Below, one piece after another: positions 34,565 to 42,885 of a DNA stretch of 64,000 nucleotides. The stretch spans positions 1 to 64,000 of the forward strand of contig NZ_WUQY01000017.1 of assembly GCF_009829085.1 (NCBI RefSeq), in the 5' to 3' direction. This DNA comes from Sphingobacterium bovisgrunnientis. GTDB lineage: Bacteria > Bacteroidota > Bacteroidia > Sphingobacteriales > Sphingobacteriaceae. Under the pieces are notes generated by a model. That model searched no databases. It was not told the DNA's origin and saw only the letters and a list, made by a program, of their open reading frames with translations. Made by a program: the position numbers and the translations under genes. Within the stretch, counting starts at the first letter, position 1. Every line of letters starts with the position of its first letter.

Positions 34565-34740
34565 GTAACAGTAACGGCTATCGAGCCGTTTTTCCCTGTT
34601 ACTTTAAATCCCGATTTATCGGGATTATTGTGTTCACCAGAACACGGCAAGTTGTGTTTTGAGGCACTCGAAATCGAGTTTAGTGCCTCAAAACAACTTG
34701 CCCTTGCAGGGAGCAAGAAAAATCCTCCGAAGTCGGCTTT
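34565..34740 (+). other. Array of inverted repeats, candidate oriT
   Basis: Successive hairpins just upstream of mobA: GTAACAG/CTGTTAC enclosing AACGGCT/AGCCGTT (34565-34602); AATCCCGA/TCGGGATT (34607-34626); GTGTTC/GAACAC (34630-34645); an 18-bp arm with a 2-nt bulge, TTTTGAGGCACT (34657-34668) against AGTGCCTCAAAACAACTT (34682-34699); then CCCTTGCAGGG near 34701-34711. Dense palindromes next to the relaxase genes are what an origin of transfer looks like. The nick site is not identified. Confidence 0.55.
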
Positions 34741-34763
34741 TCGTGTAAATTATAAATGGATTA

Positions 34764-35210
34764 GTGATGAATGAGAGTAATAACAATAAACAGAATAAGG
34801 GCGGTCGCAAGCCAAAACTTAACCCCTGTACCAACCGCCATGTTTTCCGTTTGACAGATGAGGAAAATGCTAAACTTTTGACGCTTTTTGAAGCATCAGG
34901 AATGCCCAATAAAGCCAAGTTTATCATATCTCAAGTGTTCGGAAAGGAGATGAAATCGGTTAGAATTGATAAAGGAACGGTCGATTATTATATGCGATTG
35001 ACTTCCTTTCATAGTCAATTTCGAGCCATAGGAGTGAATTACAATCAAATTGTAAAGCTGTTATACCGTCATTTTTCAGAGAAAAAAGCAGCGGCATTCC
35101 TTAATAAATTGGAAAAACAGACAGCTGAAATGGCAATGCTGTGTAAGAAAGTCGTTCAATTAACGGAAGAATTTGAAGTAAAATACTTGAAAACCAGTCA
35201 TTTAAAATGA
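34764..35210 (+). CDS. mobA: Mobilisation accessory protein MobA (relaxosome, MobC-like)
   Basis: 148 residues. A basic N-terminus (NNKQNKGGRKPKLNPCTNRHVFRLTDEENAKLL) is followed by a ribbon-helix-helix-like region (MPNKAKFIISQVFG) and a C-terminal helix pair with FRAIGVNYNQIVKLL, the conserved stretch of MobC-type relaxosome proteins. It binds oriT and recruits the relaxase. The frame starts with two adjacent ATG codons. Its stop overlaps the mobB start (ATGA), so relaxase and accessory factor are made together. Confidence 0.87.
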   Translation: MMNESNNNKQNKGGRKPKLNPCTNRHVFRLTDEENAKLLTLFEASGMPNKAKFIISQVFGKEMKSVRIDKGTVDYYMRLTSFHSQFRAIGVNYNQIVKLLYRHFSEKKAAAFLNKLEKQTAEMAMLCKKVVQLTEEFEVKYLKTSHLK

Positions 35211-36490
35211 TATCAAAAATCAGAAGAGGTGAAAATCTGTACGGTGCATTGGCTTATAATAATCTGAAAGTAGAGAAGGAAAACGGACAAATTCTGTTCA
35301 CAAATAAGATAATCGAAACACCAAACGGAGTATATTCTGTTGCTCAATTAACTCAAGCTTTTGAACCTTATTTGATTGCAAACCGAAATACAGAAAAACA
35401 TACGTTGCATATTTCGCTTAATCCAGATCCGAAAGATCAAGTGAGTGATGATAAATTTCGGGAAATGGCACAGGAATATATGCAGGAAATGGGTTATAGT
35501 GAACAGCCTTTTATAGTCTTTAAACATACCGATATAGACCGTAGTCACATTCATATCGTATCGGTTTGTGTGGATGAGAATGGTAAAAAAATTTCGGACA
35601 AATTTGAGAAAATGCGATCAATGAACTTATGCAGAGAGTTGGAAAGAAAACATAATTTGATACCAGCAACAGACAAGGAACGTAAGCAGAAAGATAAGAT
35701 TTTCCGTCCAGTGGATTATAGAGCAGGTGATATTAAAAGTCAAATTGCATCCGTTATTTGTCATTTACCAAATTATTATAAATACCAAACTTTAGGCGAA
35801 TACAATGCTTTGCTTTCGTTGTTTCACATTACCACCGAAAAAGTAGAAGTCGAATTGCAAGGGAAGATACAAAAAGGAATATTATACATTCCCTTGAATG
35901 AAAAAGGCGAAAGAGCCGGCCATCCATTCAAGGCTTCACTTTTCGGAAAGACAGGAGGATTATCTGCTTTGGAAATGCATTTTGAAAAAAATAAAAAAAA
36001 TTTGAAAGAGGATCCAAGTAGGCAAACACTAAAAGTTGCTGTTAGCAAAGCTCTTGAAAGCACTAGTAACGAATTGAGTTTTAAGAAACAGTTAGGCGAG
36101 CAAGGTATAAATGTTGTAATCCGAAGAAATGATGAAAATCGTATCTATGGCATCACTTTTATCGACCATAATTCAAAAGCGGTTTGGAACGGTTCACGTT
36201 TGGGCAAGGAACTTTCCGCCAATGTTTTTAATGATTATTGGAACAATGATATTAAACCAAATATTGAAACAACTGATGTTTTACAATCAGAAAAAAACAC
36301 TGATAGTGCCCTTCATTTACCTGATGAAAAGCCACATCATTTTTTCGATTTTCTAAATATTGAAAAACACCAAAATGGTCTGATTGAAGCATTGGGAGGT
36401 TTAATTCTACAATCACAAAGTGAAGATTACGAGGAACAAGATTTTGCAAATAGAATGAAGAAAAGAAAGAAAAAAGGTTATAATAAATAG
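35207..36490 (+). CDS. mobB: Relaxase MobB (MOBP-type mobilisation nuclease)
   Basis: 427 residues. Relaxase domain in the first 130: candidate catalytic tyrosine in LYGALAYNN (Y17), then THISLNPDP-like TLHISLNPDP and the metal-binding motif HTDIDRSHIHIV. It nicks oriT, becomes covalently attached to the 5' end and is moved to the recipient through the coupling protein. The C-terminal half (recombination-directionality or helicase-like functions unknown) ends in a basic tail (RMKKRKKKGYNK). Complete. Confidence 0.93.
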   Translation: MISKIRRGENLYGALAYNNLKVEKENGQILFTNKIIETPNGVYSVAQLTQAFEPYLIANRNTEKHTLHISLNPDPKDQVSDDKFREMAQEYMQEMGYSEQPFIVFKHTDIDRSHIHIVSVCVDENGKKISDKFEKMRSMNLCRELERKHNLIPATDKERKQKDKIFRPVDYRAGDIKSQIASVICHLPNYYKYQTLGEYNALLSLFHITTEKVEVELQGKIQKGILYIPLNEKGERAGHPFKASLFGKTGGLSALEMHFEKNKKNLKEDPSRQTLKVAVSKALESTSNELSFKKQLGEQGINVVIRRNDENRIYGITFIDHNSKAVWNGSRLGKELSANVFNDYWNNDIKPNIETTDVLQSEKNTDSALHLPDEKPHHFFDFLNIEKHQNGLIEALGGLILQSQSEDYEEQDFANRMKKRKKKGYNK

Positions 36491-36533
36491 CAGCCACGAG
36501 TAACTGCTATTTACATTTTAATGGTTTGAATTT

Positions 36534-36818
36534 TTAAATTTTGTTCCACATATCAACAACAAATTGGTTTAGTTTATCTCGCATCACAACTCCACTTGCT
36601 TCAGGAAGTCGAATTATTTTTTCAACTTTTTGAAAACTAGCTTTGTTTTTTAAGTTATGTTTTTCCATAAACGCATTACAAAAGTAAACAACTTCGTAAA
36701 GCTCTTTTTTATTTACTCTCTCACGATCACGAATTGCTGTATAATTAGGATCATCACCTTTTGTTGTTGTGTTTTCATAGTCATTATTGACTAAATCACT
36801 TTCGTCGAATTCTTCCAT
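36534..36818 (-). CDS. Small protein of unknown function between mobB and mobC
   Basis: 94 residues on the opposite strand to its neighbours. Natural-looking composition with an acidic, disordered start (MEEFDESDLVNNDYENTTTKGDDP) and a helical second half (KKELYEVVYFCNAFMEKHNLKNKASFQKVEKIIRLPEASGVVMRDKLNQF). No family recognised. Convergent with mobB, divergent from mobC. A small regulator of mobilisation is possible, from position only. Confidence 0.6.
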   Translation of the reverse strand: MEEFDESDLVNNDYENTTTKGDDPNYTAIRDRERVNKKELYEVVYFCNAFMEKHNLKNKASFQKVEKIIRLPEASGVVMRDKLNQFVVDMWNKI

Positions 36819-36993
36819 AAAATATTTATTTAAGTTTCTTTAAAAATAAGAATTATACCAATGCGTATTGTACGGTTTTCCGTAAAAAAGATTTTTTTTG
36901 CCAAATATAGCCCCTGAATGCCAAACGCTACCATATTATTTTACCCTCTATTCAGAGCCTTTAAATTCACGTCCGAACATTAAAATTAAAACA

Positions 36994-38997
36994 ATGCAGG
37001 GAGAAGAAGATTTAAGAGGATTAGCCAAGATAATGGATTTTATGCGTACAGTGAGTATCCTTTTGGTACTAATGCATCTTTATTGGTTTTGTTACGGTTT
37101 CTTTTTAGAAAGAGGTTGGACATTAGAAATCATCAATAAAATATTAGGGAATTTTGATAGGACAGTTGGTCTGTTTGCTCATACACTTTATACCAAAGTA
37201 TTTGCTTTAATATTGTTGGCATTAAGCTGTTTAGGTACAAAGGGCGTAAAGAATGAAAAGATAACATGGGCTAAGATTTATGTAGCTTTAGGAATTGGCT
37301 TTGTATTGTTCTTTCTGAATACAGCATTATTAAAACTATCTTCTACGGTGGGCACTTTTCTATATATCCTTACAATCTCGTTAGGTTATATCGCTTTACT
37401 AATGGCAGGTGTATGGATGAGCCGATTACTTCGTACTAATCTAATGAACGATGTTTTCAATAATGAAAACGAGAGTTTTCAACAGGAAACTAAACTGATG
37501 CAAAACGAGTATTCTGTCAATCTACCCACGAAGTTTTATTATAAAGACAAATGGAATGAAGGATGGATCAATGTTGTTAATCCATTTCGGGCAACCATCG
37601 TATTAGGAACTCCTGGTTCCGGAAAATCTTATGCGGTTGTAAACAATTATATCAAGCAGCATATCGAGAAGGGATTTAGTATGTACATTTATGACTTTAA
37701 ATTCGATGACCTTTCGACTATAGCTTACAATCATTTACTGAAGCATTCGGATAAATATAAAATTCCGCCTAAATTTTACGTGATAAATTTCGATGATCCA
37801 CGCAGAAGCCATCGTTGCAATCCACTCAATCCTGATTTTATGACAGATATATCTGATGCTTACGAAGCGGCTTATACTATCATGTTAAACCTGAATCGTA
37901 GTTGGATACAGAAGCAGGGAGATTTCTTTGTGGAATCTCCAATTATCCTTTTAGCTGCCATTATTTGGTACCTTAAAATTTATGAGAACGGCAAGTATTG
38001 CACATTCCCACATGCTATTGAATTGCTAAACAAGAAATATGCAGACATATTTACCATTTTGACGACATATCCCGATTTAGAAAACTATTTATCGCCATTT
38101 ATGGATGCATTGCAAGGTGGTGCCCAAGATCAATTACAAGGACAAATTGCATCGGCAAAAATTCCACTATCAAGGATGATTAGCCCACAACTGTACTGGG
38201 TAATGACAGGTGACGATTTCACATTAGATATCAATAATCCACAAGAACCAAAGATACTTTGTGTAGGTAACAATCCCGACCGTCAAAATATTTATTCGGC
38301 AGCGTTAGGCTTGTACAATTCCCGAATTGTAAAACTCATCAATAAGAAAGGACAATTAAAAAGTTCGGTTATTATTGATGAGTTACCTACCATTTATTTC
38401 AGAGGATTAGACAATTTGATTGCCACAGCTCGAAGTAATAAGGTTGCGGTTTGTTTGGGTTTTCAGGATTACTCTCAATTAATACGTGATTACGGAGATA
38501 AAGAAGCTAAAGTAATTCAGAATACTGTTGGTAATATTTTCTCGGGTCAAGTTGTGGGTGAAACTGCCAAAAACCTATCTGAACGTTTTGGAAAAGTGTT
38601 ACAAAAAAGACAGAGTATGACGATCAACCGAAATGATAAATCTACGTCAATTTCTACCCAATTAGACAGCTTGATACCAGCTTCCAAAATCTCTACACTT
38701 ACACAGGGTATGTTTGTTGGAGCGATCTCCGATAATTTTGATGAACGCATCGAACAAAAGATCTTTCACGCTGAAATTGTGGTAGACAATGAAAAGGTAG
38801 CCGCCGAAACCAAAGCCTACCAAAATATACCGCAGATATTATCTTTTGCTGATGAAAACGGAGCTGATAATATGAAACAAGATATCGATGCGAATTACAA
38901 ACAGATAAAATTAGATGTTATTCAGATAGTCGAAGCCGAAACAGAACGTATTAAGAATGATCCTGATTTACACTATTTGGTGCAAAGAGAGAGTTAA
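36994..38997 (+). CDS. mobC: Type IV coupling protein MobC (TraG/VirD4-like ATPase)
   Basis: 667 residues from the ATG at 36994; an upstream in-frame TTG would add 32 residues with no family match. Three to four N-terminal membrane helices are followed by a VirD4/TraG ATPase with Walker A LGTPGSGKSYAV and Walker B SSVIIDELPTIYF. It delivers the MobB-DNA complex to the TraG-powered channel. The C-terminus is helical and acidic. Complete. Confidence 0.92.
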   Translation: MQGEEDLRGLAKIMDFMRTVSILLVLMHLYWFCYGFFLERGWTLEIINKILGNFDRTVGLFAHTLYTKVFALILLALSCLGTKGVKNEKITWAKIYVALGIGFVLFFLNTALLKLSSTVGTFLYILTISLGYIALLMAGVWMSRLLRTNLMNDVFNNENESFQQETKLMQNEYSVNLPTKFYYKDKWNEGWINVVNPFRATIVLGTPGSGKSYAVVNNYIKQHIEKGFSMYIYDFKFDDLSTIAYNHLLKHSDKYKIPPKFYVINFDDPRRSHRCNPLNPDFMTDISDAYEAAYTIMLNLNRSWIQKQGDFFVESPIILLAAIIWYLKIYENGKYCTFPHAIELLNKKYADIFTILTTYPDLENYLSPFMDALQGGAQDQLQGQIASAKIPLSRMISPQLYWVMTGDDFTLDINNPQEPKILCVGNNPDRQNIYSAALGLYNSRIVKLINKKGQLKSSVIIDELPTIYFRGLDNLIATARSNKVAVCLGFQDYSQLIRDYGDKEAKVIQNTVGNIFSGQVVGETAKNLSERFGKVLQKRQSMTINRNDKSTSISTQLDSLIPASKISTLTQGMFVGAISDNFDERIEQKIFHAEIVVDNEKVAAETKAYQNIPQILSFADENGADNMKQDIDANYKQIKLDVIQIVEAETERIKNDPDLHYLVQRES

Positions 38998-39227
38998 GTT
39001 TGATGTTTAACGATTGTTTACTTTAGAGTTTTTAGAATTTTTACTTTACATCTGTGAATTTGTTTTTGTTTATTATAGTTAATTTCTATCGTCATTATAA
39101 TTATAGGATCATGATCTAAGTATACTATTGTAAGACTATCGTTTTTTGAGATTTTACTTACTTTTATATATTCAAGGTGATATTTTTAAGTCTTCCTTAT
39201 TCCAAGGATTTGGTTTTCCAGAAAGCT

Positions 39228-39580
39228 TTATTTATGAACTTTTCTACAACTGGTGAACATCTTCGGATATATATCCTCATGTTCATTTGAAAGACTTTGA
39301 TCGGACTTTTTGGACATTGCCAATATAGATTCAAGCCTCGCTTCGGGTATGCCGTATTTTTTACTATAGTCGATTTTTTTTGTTGTTTTTTGAGATTATG
39401 AGGGGTAAATTATACACTTTTAAGAATTACTTATTGCAAACCTTTGATTCGTGAATTTTCAATATAATCTCTGAATTGTTGGTCATAAAATTGTTCATGT
39501 CTGCCATAATAAGTTTGCGAGTGGTGGTTGTATGAAGAATCCTGTTGTTTATACGATCTTCTTAATAAGCCAAAAAGAAT
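39228..39580 (-). pseudogene. Coding remnants in the gap between mobC and the HpaII-like pair
   Basis: The gap 38998-39613 has no intact gene, but two minus-strand pieces read like protein ends. 39228-39379 gives DYSKKYGIPEARLESILAMS.. ending at a TAA; 39431-39580 gives a polar segment ending YIENSRIKGLQ and a TAA. They are in different frames and have no start codon. They may be ends of genes lost when the restriction cassette was inserted. Family unknown. Confidence 0.35.
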
Positions 39581-39613
39581 AAAAATGCAATAGTGTCAAT
39601 TTTAAGGGGATAA

Positions 39614-40765
39614 TTATTTGAATCGAACTTGTAGATTTAATTTGATAAAATAATCCTCATTCTCTTTATATACCCATCCGAATTTGTAAGGTTTTGTTTT
39701 TCCAGCTTTGACATTCCCAGGATTAGTATCATCTTCGCTAGTAGAAGCTTGTTCAAGTCGCGTATTGTGCACTAAATATTCTTGAAATTCTTTGCGATTA
39801 TAAATATGATAACATACAATTTCACCAGTTCTTTTAACTATGATGATTCCTCCAGTAGCATCATATACTCCCGTCCAGATAGTTTCTGGCGTCATGCCAA
39901 GTGCTGATTCTGTAAGGAAATTTTTGATTTTTACTTCGTAAAACGGATGTCCTTTACTTTGGTCATATTGTAAAGGATTTATTTCCTTCAACATTTCTAT
40001 CAAATGTCTTGTATTAGAGATTCCATTTTTATACTTAAGATATACCATCTGACCTAGTAATTCTGGAAGCTGTCCATCAATCAATTGCAGATTCAAAGTG
40101 AGGTTGTCTGACTGTATATGGTCAAACTCTACTTCGTAACCTTGATTTTCTAAAGATATTATCCTTTGCGCTATTTTCGATTTTACTTTTGAGCCTTTAG
40201 GTACAAATAATGTACTTGAATTAAAATCAACAAGATCAAAATTTTCAGATGTAGCACCTTTTATTTTATAAATAAAGTTTGTACCAGCCCCAGGGTTGAA
40301 GAGGGTTGAATCTTTTCCGATCATCGATTTGATACTAAAACCAAGTTTGGGTGACATACCCGTGTTCAGATCGTGCACCATTAACTGGATGTCGGACTTG
40401 TCAGTGTTATTTATCTTGACTTGCTTTACATCTATAAGTGATAAAAATTCCTCAATAATAGGGAATACCATTGATCTACCGTCAGTCGATTTTAAAAGAT
40501 CCAATAAAATCTGGGAATAGTGGACAAACTGAATGGTTGGGACTGCAAATAAAAGATCTCCCCTTGTACCTTCTACAATTTTAATTTCTCCATTATAAAT
40601 ATACTCTCTTTCTTGAGTTCCCTCTTTTCTGAAAATTTTAATAAGTGGATAGTAGATTGTAGCAATGGGATCGAGATTCTCATCTGCGGCATAAAGTTTA
40701 CCTTCGGCAAGCAACTTTAAAAAAACATATATCTCACTCCATTCTCCTTTATTACCTTTCAACAT
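39614..40765 (-). CDS. HpaII-family type II restriction endonuclease
   Basis: 383 residues. The N-terminus MLKGNKGEWSEIYVFLKLLAEG is characteristic of HpaII-type enzymes, and the candidate nuclease core has D124-type acidic residues in SDIQLMVHDL followed by LGFSIKSMIG. It would cut CCGG if specificity follows the family. It starts three bases after the methyltransferase stop, so both are on one transcript with the methylase first, the usual safe order. The length is slightly above the family norm owing to a C-terminal extension rich in Ser, Thr and Lys. Confidence 0.85.
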   Translation of the reverse strand: MLKGNKGEWSEIYVFLKLLAEGKLYAADENLDPIATIYYPLIKIFRKEGTQEREYIYNGEIKIVEGTRGDLLFAVPTIQFVHYSQILLDLLKSTDGRSMVFPIIEEFLSLIDVKQVKINNTDKSDIQLMVHDLNTGMSPKLGFSIKSMIGKDSTLFNPGAGTNFIYKIKGATSENFDLVDFNSSTLFVPKGSKVKSKIAQRIISLENQGYEVEFDHIQSDNLTLNLQLIDGQLPELLGQMVYLKYKNGISNTRHLIEMLKEINPLQYDQSKGHPFYEVKIKNFLTESALGMTPETIWTGVYDATGGIIIVKRTGEIVCYHIYNRKEFQEYLVHNTRLEQASTSEDDTNPGNVKAGKTKPYKFGWVYKENEDYFIKLNLQVRFK

Positions 40766-40768
40766 ATC

Positions 40769-42034
40769 CTATATTAGGTTTATAGTTTTCAATATTTCCA
40801 TTGCGGTAGCTTGAATAGCAGGAACTGCTACAGAGTTGCCAAATTGTTTGTAAGCGGAAGCATCTGCAACAGGAATTAAATAATGATCGGGAAATCCTTG
40901 TAATCTAGCCCATTCTCGTGGTGTCATTTTTCTTATACCCTCACGATTTACAGTTCCTTTTATGTGCGTTGTAGGCGTGAAATCAGTAATTCTGTGGTCT
41001 AAAACTAAATTCCTTTCTCTACCCATTCCACCAACAACAATTGCATTACTTATTCCATCGTCAGGAATTATTGCATATCCAAATCCATTTCCTTTTTCTT
41101 CGTGTCGAGCTTTGTGATTGACTAAAGTTTTAAGGTATTGAGTAGACAAAAAATATTTTGTTGCTGGAACTTCTTTTTCCTTGATGTCTGCAAATGCTAC
41201 TTTCTTGTCTAAAGGTTTTGGATACGAAAACTCATTAACTCCTGTGCTTGGATGAAATCCTACAATATAAATTCTTTCTCTATTTTGTGGTACACCAAAA
41301 TCTTTTGCATTGATGATTTGAGGCTCGGGTACGAAGTAGCCTAAGTCGTTTCGCAGCACATTTAAAATGGTAGCTAATGTTTTTCCTCCGTTATGGTTGC
41401 GTAAACCTTTTACATTTTCAAGAAAAACTGCTCTCGGTTGTTTTCGTTTTATGATTTCAGCTACTTCAAAGAACAAAGTTCCTCTTGTGTCTTCAAAGCC
41501 CCCACGTTTTCCCGCTATTGAAAAAGCTTGACAAGGAAACCCCGCACAAAGCAAATCAAAACCATTTGGAATAAATGATTTCGTCGCTTCTTTTGTGATA
41601 TCACCAAAAGGTCTTTCACCAAAATTTGCTTTATAAGTTCTTTTTGCTTCTTTGTCCCATTCACTAGTGAAAACACATTTTCCTCCCAAATTTTGCATTG
41701 CTAAACGGAAGCCGCCAATTCCTGCAAATAAATCAATAAACTTGAATTTAGGATTTTTGATAGGAGGGAATGGAACCTCATTAATATCAAAAATACCGTT
41801 TTGTAATGCTTCTTCTGCTAAAATATTTGTAATTTCCTCTTCAGGATATTTAAACTCTAGTATTTCTCGTGTATACTTTACTGCATCTTTTTTGAAAAAT
41901 TGTGAAACACCATTTTTACTGTTATGTAAGAAGTGTGTAATTATCGCTTCTTTGTTGTTTTCCAATTCAACAGGTTTGATTTTGTATTCTTTTTCAAATA
42001 CTTTTTCAAGCGATATTTTATCTTTTAGTTTCAT
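40769..42034 (-). CDS. C5-cytosine DNA methyltransferase (HpaII-like)
   Basis: 421 residues with all key motifs of 5-methylcytosine methyltransferases: motif I FIDLFAGIGGFR (99-110), motif IV GFPCQAFS with catalytic C168, motif VI FLENVKG (E206), motif VIII QNRERIYIVGF and motif X near the C-terminus (QFGNSVAVPAIQA). An N-terminal extension of about 95 residues precedes motif I. It protects the element and host DNA from the neighbouring HpaII-like nuclease; target CCGG is inferred from that partner. Confidence 0.93.
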   Translation of the reverse strand: MKLKDKISLEKVFEKEYKIKPVELENNKEAIITHFLHNSKNGVSQFFKKDAVKYTREILEFKYPEEEITNILAEEALQNGIFDINEVPFPPIKNPKFKFIDLFAGIGGFRLAMQNLGGKCVFTSEWDKEAKRTYKANFGERPFGDITKEATKSFIPNGFDLLCAGFPCQAFSIAGKRGGFEDTRGTLFFEVAEIIKRKQPRAVFLENVKGLRNHNGGKTLATILNVLRNDLGYFVPEPQIINAKDFGVPQNRERIYIVGFHPSTGVNEFSYPKPLDKKVAFADIKEKEVPATKYFLSTQYLKTLVNHKARHEEKGNGFGYAIIPDDGISNAIVVGGMGRERNLVLDHRITDFTPTTHIKGTVNREGIRKMTPREWARLQGFPDHYLIPVADASAYKQFGNSVAVPAIQATAMEILKTINLI

Positions 42035-42173
42035 TATAATTTTTCATTCAATATTTAGGTGCTAATTTACTAAATCTATTAGATATATTTTAAATTCGGA
42101 ATTTGTAAAATCATTGGTTGAGAGGATTTCTATTATGATACTTGGTTTTATATTATCTTTTGTATTGGCGTAT

Positions 42174-42885
42174 CTAAATAATTTTATTAGTCACCCAAGC
42201 CACCACAATAGTGTTATTGGATTGTACATTTTCAATTGTCTCAAGTATTTTTTATAGAGTTTCCTCAACAAAGTTAGTACCGTATCATCTACGTAATTGT
42301 CAGCAAGATAATAGAGCTTTTGGCACTACGGATAATCTCGACAACGAAGGTATAAGCCTCGAAAATTTGTACATTGTAGAAAATACCTTTTTCTCTATAT
42401 AGTTTACCACTTTCAAGGACTTTGAAAAGTTCCTCAAATTTTTGGTCGGTTTGTAATTGTTTTTATTCTACGTAATCAAAACGCTGAAATAACGAAGCAT
42501 GACTGGTAACTATTCTACGCATTTCTACAAAAGCATTCATGATTTCGATACTGACTTTTATTGCCACATCAGAACGAAGTACCGTACTCAATATGGCAAT
42601 TCCTTGTTCAGTAAATACAAATGGTTAATAACGTCTACCACCGTAATTCAAACTTGAGGTCACAATTTGTGACCTCAAGTTGATTATGTCAAATTCGTCC
42701 TGTGTCAATTGAAAGCGAAAAATATCAGGAAAACGATCTACATTTCGTTTTACGGCTTAATTGAAAACTTTGGTTTCCACTTGGTAAATTTTTGCAAGAT
42801 CACTATCCAGCATCACTTGTTTCTCACGTATGGTATAAATCAAGCTTTTAATTTCTTTCGGAACAATTGTCGGCTTATTTTCCAT
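42174..42885 (-). pseudogene. Decayed ORF6N-domain gene
   Basis: Starting at the ATG at 42885, the minus strand reads as an ORF6N protein (IKSLIYTIREKQVMLDSDLA.., then RSQIVTSSLNYGGRRY, PFVFTEQGIAILSTVLRSDVA). Three in-frame TAA codons interrupt it (after KVFN, GRRY and DYVE). A one-base loss follows at SSIILL, where NYVDDTVLTLL continues in another frame. ORF6N proteins are phage-like DNA-binding proteins of unclear role. The start overlaps the topB stop by 11 nt. The gap 42035-42173 holds nothing recognisable. Confidence 0.75.

Noticed and set aside
34327..34927. Open frames on both strands upstream of mobA
   Set aside because: They overlap the hairpin array and mobA; their sequences mirror palindromes, not protein families.
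42211..42402. Plus-strand open frame between the methylase and topB
   Set aside because: It is the reverse of the decayed ORF6N gene, whose protein similarity is clear on the minus strand.
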